A DNA stretch of 29,212 nt from JANLQX01 sp031423635 (GTDB lineage Bacteria; Actinomycetota; Acidimicrobiia; Acidimicrobiales; JANYDT01): contig JANPFX010000120.1 of NCBI GenBank assembly GCA_031423635.1, forward strand, positions 1 to 29,212, in the 5' to 3' direction. Numbering within the stretch: the stretch's first letter is position 1; each line of letters begins with the position of its first letter. The notes beneath the pieces were generated by a model. The model was not told the origin of the DNA. It searched no databases and saw nothing but the letters and a program-made list of their open reading frames with translations. The translations under genes were made by a program, and so were the position numbers. Positions 1 to 6,002 of the stretch are shown here, in pieces.

Positions 1-669
1 GCTGGCCGCGATGGCCTCGAGCACGGTCGACATGCCGACGAGTTCCGCGCCCATCCCATGGAACGCCCGGATCTCGGCGGGCGTCTCGAAGTGCGGACCA
101 TGGAGTCCGATGTAGGTCGCTTCGGCAATATCCGGACGAACCTGACGAACGCATGCGCGCATATCTGCTGAATAGAGATCCGTCAGGTCACAGAAGCGAG
201 AACCGAAAGGAGGTGGCGGATTCGCACCGGCGAGGGGGGACCGGCCGGTGAAGTTGAGGTGATCGGCGATGAGCACCGGGTCGCCGATCTTCCACTCCAT
301 GTTCATGTAGCCCGCACCGTTCGTGAGCACGCTCAGTGCGCAGCCGGCGAGAGCCGCAGTGCGGATCGGGTGCACCACCGTGGCCGGATCATGCCCCTCG
401 TAGAGGTGGATGCGGCCGAGTAGCACGAGCATCCGGAGTCCGTCCCGGTCGATGCTGCGAAGCGTTGCGCTGTGACCAAGCGCCGATGGAGCAGCGAAGC
501 CGGGCAGATCGGACGACGAGAACGACGATGTCGGCACGCCCAGCGCATCGGCCGCTTCGTTCCATCCGCTCCCGAGCACCACGAACACGTCGTGGCGGGC
601 CACCCCTGTCCGTTCAGCAAGCGCCTCGGCGGCACGTTGGGCAAGGGCAAAGGGTTCGGCGGTTGTCAC
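1..669 (-). CDS. punA: Purine nucleoside phosphorylase (class I PNP), 3' end cut by window edge
   Basis: This enzyme phosphorolyses purine (deoxy)nucleosides to free base and (deoxy)ribose-1-phosphate in the cytosol. The visible 223 residues begin at a GTG codon (669-667). They show the phosphate-binding VLGSGW segment near residue 31, the GRIHLYEGHD segment, LTNGAGYMN, an IADHLNFTGRSPL stretch and GPHFETPAEIR followed by MSTV. All of these are hallmarks of trimeric class I PNPs. The FETPAE motif, rather than the FSTRAE of 5'-methylthioadenosine phosphorylase, argues against MtnP even though mtnA lies about 9 kb away. The gene follows the SDR gene on the same strand after 63 bp and is probably the last or a late gene of that run. 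The C-terminal part lies outside the window. Confidence 0.9.
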   Translation of the reverse strand, partial: MTTAEPFALAQRAAEALAERTGVARHDVFVVLGSGWNEAADALGVPTSSFSSSDLPGFAAPSALGHSATLRSIDRDGLRMLVLLGRIHLYEGHDPATVVHPIRTAALAGCALSVLTNGAGYMNMEWKIGDPVLIADHLNFTGRSPLAGANPPPPFGSRFCDLTDLYSADMRACVRQVRPDIAEATYIGLHGPHFETPAEIRAFHGMGAELVGMSTVLEAIAAS

Positions 670-732
670 GGGAACGATGCTCGCACAGCATTGCGCCGGA
701 AGTCGCCGTGCCGGCCGAGCGACGGCAACGCT

Positions 733-1542
733 TCAGAGGTGGAACGTCTCCGTATGGCCGTCGATGGCGAGAGCCTGGCCGGTGACCATCGCTGCCGCGG
801 GTGATGCGAGGTACAGACACAGCTCGGCGACCTCGGCCGGTTCGACGAACCGGTTTACTGACTGGACCTGGAGGTATTCGGCCCGAACCGTTTCGGCATC
901 CACATCTCGCAGCGCCGCTTCAGCCTCGATCACACGATCGATTCGTTGTCCTCGCACGGAGCCAGGACACACGCAATTGCACGTCACCCCGTATGGACCG
1001 AGTTCGATAGCCAGCGACTTGGTCAATCCCACGACCGCCCACTTCGCGGCAGCATACGGAGTGCGCATCCCGACGCCGAACAGGCCAGCCGTCGACGAGA
1101 TGTTGATGATCCGACCCGAACCCTGCCGCTTCATGATGGGCACCACCGCGCGGCAGCAAAGGAACTGCGCGTCGAGCCCGATGGCCAGACACGACCTCCA
1201 GTCCGCGAGAGACACATCTTCGACAAACGCCGTCGGCCCTTTGACCCCCGCGTTGTTGACGAGGACATCGAGGCCACCGAGTGCAGTTGTCACGCCCGAC
1301 AACCAGCCCTCGAGCGCAGAGGGATCGGCTAGGTCCACGAGGGACGACCGTGCCGCGGGAAGGTATTCCCGGCACTCGTCGAGAGCCGCCGGGTCAACGT
1401 CGCAGAGATGCACGACCGCGCCGCTTCGCAGAAAGGCTTCGGCAATCGAGCGCCCGATTCCTGACGCCGCGGCGGTAATCGCCACCCGTTGCGGCTCTCT
1501 ACCCTCATGGATTGAGGGAGCGTTCGCTGACGTTGCGCTCAC
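733..1542 (-). CDS. SDR-family NAD(P)-dependent oxidoreductase
   Basis: A classical short-chain dehydrogenase/reductase of 269 residues; the substrate cannot be told from sequence. The Rossmann cofactor site is TAAASGIG near residues 23-30, a variant of TGxxxGIG. It is followed by an acidic CDVD strand end (around residue 47), which favours NAD over NADP. NNAG is at 97-100, the catalytic serine is in NISS (148-150) and the YxxxK pair is Y163/K167. The C-terminal VTGQALAIDGH is typical. The GTG at 1542 gives the usual family length. A longer frame reaches 1782 but runs through the upstream direct repeats and adds no family sequence. No strong ribosome site is visible. It lies between the M48 peptidase gene (52 bp upstream) and PNP. 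Confidence 0.88.
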   Translation of the reverse strand: MSATSANAPSIHEGREPQRVAITAAASGIGRSIAEAFLRSGAVVHLCDVDPAALDECREYLPAARSSLVDLADPSALEGWLSGVTTALGGLDVLVNNAGVKGPTAFVEDVSLADWRSCLAIGLDAQFLCCRAVVPIMKRQGSGRIINISSTAGLFGVGMRTPYAAAKWAVVGLTKSLAIELGPYGVTCNCVCPGSVRGQRIDRVIEAEAALRDVDAETVRAEYLQVQSVNRFVEPAEVAELCLYLASPAAAMVTGQALAIDGHTETFHL

Positions 1543-1570
1543 AACATCTTGCCGTGATGGTCCAAGCCCT
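1539..1570. repeat. 32-bp direct repeat, copy 1
   Basis: An exact 32-bp match to 1595-1626, with a 56-bp period. This copy lies across the start of the SDR gene (start codon 1542-1540). It carries a second copy of the last codons and stop of the upstream M48 peptidase gene. Confidence 0.95.
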
Positions 1571-1594
1571 GCTCGATCCTTGCCGGGCCGCCCA

Positions 1595-1626
1595 TCACAA
1601 CATCTTGCCGTGATGGTCCAAGCCCT
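1595..1626. repeat. 32-bp direct repeat, copy 2 (3' end of M48 peptidase gene)
   Basis: An exact copy of 1539-1570. It encodes the C-terminal residues GLDHHGKML and the TGA stop of the M48 peptidase on the minus strand. Flanking bases differ on both sides, so this is a dispersed 32-bp duplication with a 24-bp unique spacer and not a longer tandem array. Confidence 0.95.
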
Positions 1627-2512
1627 CGGACTGCATCGCCCACAGCGCCCGCATCCGCCGATGTCCCTGTGGATGCGTGGACACCAGGTTCGAGGCACGG
1701 GCCCAGAATCCGATCTTGTGATCGTCGAACGACGCGAAGTAGGCGACCGGATCGACGCGTCGATAGAGCCGCTTGCCGGCATAAAGCGCCATCATCGACG
1801 ATGCACCCTCGGGGGCGTAGTGCATGGCGCAGCGATCGGCGCTGTACTCCTGTGCTCGGGTCACCGAGCGGCCGATCCACAGGTAGTCCGGGATCACGTT
1901 GACGACGAAACGCCAGATCGCCACGTGTTTGAGCTTCACGTGGCCAAGCTCGTGGGCCAGGATGAACCGCACGCCATTCACGTCGCCGTGCTCGTACATC
2001 AGGTCGAGCAGGTCCGAGTAGATGACCACGAAGCTACGCCGCACCGTGCACTTCGCGGCAAACGCATTGAGGACGCCATTGCCATTCGCCATGTAGAGCC
2101 GGGGCAGCTTCGCCAAACCCATCTCCGCGGCAACGTCGCGATACTGCGCGAAGAGATCACCGAACTGGTTCTCGGTGACCTCCACGGCGTCGCCGATGAC
2201 CTGCCAATAGTTGAACCGGATGAGCACTGCGAGCACAAACGGGGCCACGAGAATCAGTGGGACGAAGGCCGCCAGCCCCGTCACTTCTTTGTCGGATCGA
2301 ATCAGTGAGACCCAGTAGGCGAACGCCCCGACCGAGATCAGCACAGACAGAAGAATCATCGGGATCTCACGACGATGGCGCAGACGCCGGATCCCGACGT
2401 CGGGCGCGGCACGATGAATCGGACGCGGTGGCGCCAGCGGTTGGAGTGGCGTGGTGACGGGCGCAACGTCGTCGGCCGCAGTGGCCGGACCGGCGTCGTC
2501 GGAAGGTTCCAC
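1595..2512 (-). CDS. M48-family membrane zinc metallopeptidase
   Basis: A predicted membrane-anchored zinc endopeptidase of the M48 (HtpX/Ste24-like) family, 305 residues. A proline-rich N-terminus precedes two hydrophobic segments (about residues 51-71 and 79-99). The active-site helix HELGH lies at 187-191 in ILAHELGHVKLKH, and the third zinc ligand is expected at E222 in QEYSADR. The catalytic part is probably cytoplasmic, as is usual for HtpX-like enzymes. The start is a GTG at 2512, only 6 bp after the stop of the enoyl-CoA hydratase gene and with AGG just upstream, so the two genes are likely co-transcribed. The last nine codons lie in a 32-bp sequence duplicated 56 bp downstream. The substrate is unknown; turnover of membrane proteins is the family role. 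Confidence 0.9.
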   Translation of the reverse strand: MEPSDDAGPATAADDVAPVTTPLQPLAPPRPIHRAAPDVGIRRLRHRREIPMILLSVLISVGAFAYWVSLIRSDKEVTGLAAFVPLILVAPFVLAVLIRFNYWQVIGDAVEVTENQFGDLFAQYRDVAAEMGLAKLPRLYMANGNGVLNAFAAKCTVRRSFVVIYSDLLDLMYEHGDVNGVRFILAHELGHVKLKHVAIWRFVVNVIPDYLWIGRSVTRAQEYSADRCAMHYAPEGASSMMALYAGKRLYRRVDPVAYFASFDDHKIGFWARASNLVSTHPQGHRRMRALWAMQSEGLDHHGKML

Positions 2513-2518
2513 GATGAC

Positions 2519-3313
2519 CTATCGGCCTTCGAACGCCGCCGCGCGCTTGCCGAGGAACGCGGCGACACCTTCGCGGCCGTCGACCGTGAGAGACGCCGCG
2601 GCGATGGCCCGGGTTTCGAGTTCCATCTGTGATTCGAGGCCCTGGTCCGCAGATTCCCGGAGCAGCCGTTTGGCGCCACCGAGTGTCTTGGTAGGCCCCG
2701 ACGCCAGCGACGCCGCCAGCGTGGCGACCACGGCGTCGAGCGCATCGTCGGCCACGACCCGGGTGAGCAGGCCCCAATCGAGAGCCTCGTCGGCCGTGAG
2801 TGTCCGGTTGGTCAAGGTGAGCTCCTGGGCACGGCGCAGGCCGACCGTGCGGGGCAGGAACCATGTGGACGAGCCATCGGGCGTGAGACCGGCTCGGGTG
2901 TAGGCCATCGTGAATTTCGCGCTCGCCACGGAGATCGCCAGGTCGCAGGCAAGCATCGTGGAGAACCCCGCCCCAGCGGCAACGCCGTTGATCTTGGCGA
3001 TGACCGGCGCGTCCATTCGGGAGAGCCTCGAGATGGCGGCGTGGAAGTACGTCGTCATCTCCTTGATCAGCGCCCCTCTTGCGTCGCCTGCCGCCTCGAA
3101 GGTGCTCAGGTCACCTCCGGCGAAGAACGCCTTGCCGTTGCCGGTGAGCACCACGCATCGCACGCCTGAGTCCTCGTCGGCACTTATCGTCGCCCGGCAG
3201 AGCTCGTGGGCCATGGTGAGGTTCAGAGCGTTGAACTGGGCGGGCCGGTTCAAGGTGATGGTCGCCACGTGGGTGGCCGGATCGACGTCGTAGATGAGGG
3301 TTTCGAACTCCAT
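2519..3313 (-). CDS. Enoyl-CoA hydratase/isomerase family protein (PaaG-like)
   Basis: A crotonase-fold enzyme acting on acyl-CoA thioesters, 264 residues from ATG 3313. Oxyanion-hole segments are AFFAGGDLS (62-70) and NGVAAGAGFS (109-118). The position of the first hydratase glutamate (Glu144 of rat enoyl-CoA hydratase) is a serine, S118. The second glutamate position also appears lost. The later AGLTPDGSSTWFLPR segment keeps an Asp (D146), as in PaaG-type isomerases. A double-bond or ring isomerase is therefore likelier than a plain hydratase; this comes from alignment by eye. A longer frame goes to 3511, but family sequence begins at MEFETLIYDV. It heads the minus-strand run with the M48 gene. 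The neighbours give no pathway. Confidence 0.88.
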   Translation of the reverse strand: MEFETLIYDVDPATHVATITLNRPAQFNALNLTMAHELCRATISADEDSGVRCVVLTGNGKAFFAGGDLSTFEAAGDARGALIKEMTTYFHAAISRLSRMDAPVIAKINGVAAGAGFSTMLACDLAISVASAKFTMAYTRAGLTPDGSSTWFLPRTVGLRRAQELTLTNRTLTADEALDWGLLTRVVADDALDAVVATLAASLASGPTKTLGGAKRLLRESADQGLESQMELETRAIAAASLTVDGREGVAAFLGKRAAAFEGR

Positions 3314-3368
3314 GCCCCCATGACTACCACCGCGCCGCAACCGGTCGCTCGATGTACCGACCAGAGGC

Positions 3369-3791
3369 GTGCCGATCATCGGGATCGTTGAGCCTGCACC
3401 AATACCGGCGGGGAGCGTGTCGGGCGAACGTTGCAATCGGGTCTGGAACGAGTCATCGCGTGTTGTCAGCGTCCGACTTCTGTACCCGGAGGCCCGATCA
3501 GCGCTTGCCACGGCCGAGCGAATGGGCAGACTCAGTGCTCAACAGCGAGAAGCCGCCATTGTCGAACTCGAAACGATCATCAGCGAGGTCGATCACATCG
3601 AGGTCACCGAAGCGCTCGCACATCGCGCCGGTGAACTCGCCCAGGCCCACGGGCTGCGCGGGTACGACGCCGTGCATCTTGCTGCCGCTTCAGCCGTCGC
3701 CGATTCCGATGTTGTCCTGGTAACCGGTGACTCTGATTTCGCGAACGCTGCGAATTCGATCGGCATCGCCGTGTCCATCACCAACGCATAA
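3369..3791 (+). CDS. Orphan PIN-domain protein (VapC-like), probably degenerate
   Basis: A 140-residue protein from GTG 3369. Residues after about 33 fit the VapC/PIN ribonuclease fold: RLLYPEARSAL (second acidic residue), the helix ALAHRAGELAQAHGLRGYDAVHLAAA (third acidic residue) and LVTGDSDF (fourth). PIN toxins begin with a strand ending in an invariant Asp, usually DTSALVK-like. Here that stretch reads PIIGIVEPAPIP and the Asp is missing. No antitoxin gene lies upstream: only 55 bp separate it from the divergent crotonase gene. The simplest reading is a toxin remnant with a damaged or replaced N-terminus and no partner. A sequencing or assembly error upstream of residue 30 could also explain the missing strand. 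Confidence 0.65.
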   Translation: MPIIGIVEPAPIPAGSVSGERCNRVWNESSRVVSVRLLYPEARSALATAERMGRLSAQQREAAIVELETIISEVDHIEVTEALAHRAGELAQAHGLRGYDAVHLAAASAVADSDVVLVTGDSDFANAANSIGIAVSITNA

Positions 3792-3820
3792 CGTCACCAA
3801 CAAGACCCTGCCCCAGAACG

Positions 3821-3840
3821 GCCCCTCTCTGTCAAGGGGC
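3821..3840. terminator. Weak hairpin between convergent genes
   Basis: GCCCCT and AGGGGC form a 6-bp perfect stem with an 8-base loop, 30 bp after the PIN gene stop and before the convergent response-regulator gene. There is no T-run, so its role as a terminator is only suggested by position. Confidence 0.3.
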
Positions 3841-3990
3841 GGGTTCGAGGCGGCCAGTAGTCGATCTGCGCAGAAACGGACCCCGCGGCTCGTCGACACT
3901 GACGTCGACACTGGGATTGCTCGCGGACGCCCTTGCGGCGTTCGACGAATCTGGAAGTCGCGAGGCGTTCTTGGCTCATGGGCAGTATGG

Positions 3991-4647
3991 CTAGTTGTTC
4001 ACTCGATCGGTTTCATATGCCCACATAGCGATTTCGACGCGGTTGCGCGCGCCGAGCTTCGACATCAGGCTGGCGATGTGCGTCTTCGCCGTGCTGAGAC
4101 TGATATGGAGTTCTGCGGCGATCTCGGCGTTGGTACGGCCCTTCGCCACCGTGACCAAGACTTCTTCCTCGCGCTCGGTTAAGCTCTCGATGGGCTGCAC
4201 GGGAGGCGTTTTGGGACGTTGACCGGAGAACGCGGCAAGAAGCCGAACGGTGACGTTCGGGGCGATCAATGCATCGCCGTTCGCAGCGGCATGGACTGCC
4301 TGGACCAGTAGCGCAGGCCCGGCGTCCTTCAACAGGAATCCTCGGGCACCGGCCTTGAGCGCACCGTGGACGTACTCGTCGAGGTCGAACGTGGTGATGA
4401 TCACGATCGCCATCGGATCGACAACCCCGGGACCGGCCAGGATCCTCGTTGCTTCGATGCCGTCCATCTCAGGCATACGAATGTCGAACAGGCACACGTC
4501 CGGTCGAAGCTTGCGGGCCATCGCGACCGCCTCGTGCCCATTGACCGCTTCGCCGACGACATCAATGTCGGGTTGTGCCTCGAGAATCATCTTCAGCCCG
4601 GTCCGGATGAGATGCTGGTCATCGGCGATAAGTACACGTATCGTCAC
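3991..4647 (-). CDS. NarL/LuxR-family response regulator
   Basis: A two-component response regulator of 218 residues. The N-terminal receiver domain has the acidic pocket ADD (8-10), the phosphoacceptor D55 in LFDIRMP and the conserved lysine in GFLLKD. The C-terminal LuxR-type helix-turn-helix runs from about ESLTEREEEVL to the end, with AEIAAELHISLSTAKTHIASLMSKL as the DNA-binding core. GTG 4647 overlaps the kinase stop as GTGA (4 bp), which sets the start and implies translational coupling. The longer frame to 4689 lies inside the kinase gene. The likely target is the divergent MmpL-type exporter at 6003, whose upstream region carries inverted repeats; that is inference from position. Confidence 0.93.
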   Translation of the reverse strand: MTIRVLIADDQHLIRTGLKMILEAQPDIDVVGEAVNGHEAVAMARKLRPDVCLFDIRMPEMDGIEATRILAGPGVVDPMAIVIITTFDLDEYVHGALKAGARGFLLKDAGPALLVQAVHAAANGDALIAPNVTVRLLAAFSGQRPKTPPVQPIESLTEREEEVLVTVAKGRTNAEIAAELHISLSTAKTHIASLMSKLGARNRVEIAMWAYETDRVNN

Positions 4648-5795
4648 GAAGTCACACCTGTTCGTGGCAGCACGGCCGTCGTCGTCCACCCGCGATCCGA
4701 GCCCGGCCCGGCCTCGAACGTGCCTCCAAGAAGCTTCACCCGTTCTGCCATCCCGATCATTCCGAAACCAAGGGCAGCCCCGGCCCCAAGGGGGCTCGGA
4801 TCGCCGTCGTCACGCACTACCAGCCGAACACATTCGTCGTCGGCGGTCACCGACACATCGATGCGGGTGGCATGGCGAGCGTGGCGGATGGCGTTGGTGA
4901 CCGATTCCTGGGCGAGCCGAAAGAGCGCAGCGCCGAGCGAAGGGCGAAGATCTGCGAGCACCCCGGAGAGCCGCACGTCCACCGTCGGCGACTGACCAGC
5001 ACCCCGCGCCAACGCGGTGATGTCGGAGACACCGCGTTGCGGACTGAGATCAGCGGCCTCTCCCTGACGAAGCGCCCCGACCATCGTGCGCATCTCCGAC
5101 AGGGTCTTCGTGGCCTCCTCTTCGATGGCGGCAAGCACGTTCGCCGCGGCGACCGGGTTGCTCGAGACAACGGCGCTACCTGCCTGAGCCTGAATGATGA
5201 TGGCCGAGACGTGGTGCGCAACCGTGTCATGAAGTTCTCGGGCCAACTGCTCGCGTTCGCGCATCTTGATCTGATCGACCTCGCGCACCTTTGCGCTCGT
5301 CCGGTAACGCATCGCCGCTCCGACAGCAGCAGGAAACAACAGCACCACGATCACGCCGGCAACATCGCTCAGCTTGTCGACGGCCGAGGGGCCGTTCGGA
5401 AGATGTCCGGCCATGATGATGGCCAGGCCGAGGGCGACCTCGCGTCCTGAGCCCCAGCGGGTCAGCGCGTAGGGCACCAGGATCAAGGCGGCCGACGTGT
5501 ACAACAGCCCGGAGTGCTCGGCCCCCAACGGCACGAACGCTTCGCTCGCCGCATGTGCAGCGAACGCCACCGCAGTGACGGCGAGCGGATTCGTTCGACG
5601 CCACAGGAGCGAAACGATCGGAACGACACCGAGCGCGAACGCCACCGGCTTCCAGCCGAGGTCGGTGCGAAGAACCACCTCGAGGAGTGCTGCCGGGACG
5701 AACGCCCCGACGATCAACCAGTCACGCCAGACCCGCCGAGGAGGGTTCGGCACGCGCGGCTCGGCCAGCAACTGGCGGACTGATTCGCGCACCAC
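4644..5795 (-). CDS. Sensor histidine kinase (HisKA_3 / NarL-DesK class)
   Basis: A membrane sensor kinase of 383 residues starting at GTG 5795. The N-terminal 160 residues contain several hydrophobic helices (roughly 26-43, 51-65, 71-90, 100-112, 118-131 and 144-161) with short connections and no large extracellular domain, so it probably senses a membrane or membrane-soluble signal. A short coiled region leads into the HisKA_3 motif ELHDTVAHHVSAI with phosphoacceptor H189. The C-terminal HATPase has the N-box QESVTNAIRHA and the G-box DDGDPSPLGAGAALGFGMIGMAERV split over the last 90 residues. The gene overlaps the response regulator by 4 bp and is divergent from an MmpL exporter, resembling systems that control efflux. 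Confidence 0.93.
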   Translation of the reverse strand: MVRESVRQLLAEPRVPNPPRRVWRDWLIVGAFVPAALLEVVLRTDLGWKPVAFALGVVPIVSLLWRRTNPLAVTAVAFAAHAASEAFVPLGAEHSGLLYTSAALILVPYALTRWGSGREVALGLAIIMAGHLPNGPSAVDKLSDVAGVIVVLLFPAAVGAAMRYRTSAKVREVDQIKMREREQLARELHDTVAHHVSAIIIQAQAGSAVVSSNPVAAANVLAAIEEEATKTLSEMRTMVGALRQGEAADLSPQRGVSDITALARGAGQSPTVDVRLSGVLADLRPSLGAALFRLAQESVTNAIRHARHATRIDVSVTADDECVRLVVRDDGDPSPLGAGAALGFGMIGMAERVKLLGGTFEAGPGSDRGWTTTAVLPRTGVTS

Positions 5796-5806
5796 GTGAC
5801 CAGCAT

Positions 5807-5850
5807 ACGGACCGGTCCACCGGCTGGGATCGGCCGAAAGTACGGTCCGT
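5807..5850. promoter_or_regulatory. Inverted repeats in the kinase/MmpL divergent promoter region
   Basis: ACGGACC (5807-5813) and GGTCCGT (5844-5850) form an inverted pair. GGACCGGTCC (5809-5818) is itself a perfect palindrome. A further palindrome, CGGACGTCCG, lies at 5937-5946. All sit between the divergent kinase and exporter genes, so they are candidate sites for the LuxR-type regulator. No binding evidence is available. Confidence 0.4.
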
Positions 5851-5936
5851 CGCTCAGGCGATCGGCCAGCCGAACTCCGACCGTTCCACCGATGCTTGTT
5901 CGCCGGCCGACCGTCACGCTACCTAGAGGGTTCCGT

Positions 5937-5946
5937 CGGACGTCCG
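5937..5946. promoter_or_regulatory. Palindrome CGGACGTCCG upstream of MmpL gene
   Basis: A perfect 10-bp palindrome 57 bp before the exporter start. It shares the CGGAC/GTCCG half-site with the repeats at 5807-5850, so it may be another site for the same regulator. Confidence 0.35.
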
Positions 5947-6002
5947 TCCGTGGCGCCACACGGGCGAAGCACTGCGCATCGCTCCGCCCAGGAGGAAACG
6001 CT

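Noticed and set aside
1..669. PNP as 5'-methylthioadenosine phosphorylase partnering mtnA
   Set aside because: The substrate-site motif FETPAE is that of purine nucleoside phosphorylase, and mtnA is about 9 kb away in another transcription unit.
677..2308. Long plus-strand open frame of 543 codons opposite the SDR and M48 genes
   Set aside because: It is the reverse-strand shadow of three well-identified genes and has no protein-family features of its own.
3893..3915. Tandem GTCGACACTG copies
   Set aside because: Only two copies of about 10 bases, common in this GC-rich sequence and with no nearby gene start.
3865..3993. Short plus-strand frame ending LLADALAAFDESGSREAFLAHGQYG
   Set aside because: Composition looks protein-like, but there is no start codon or ribosome site in a sensible place and no family match; probably chance or a small remnant.
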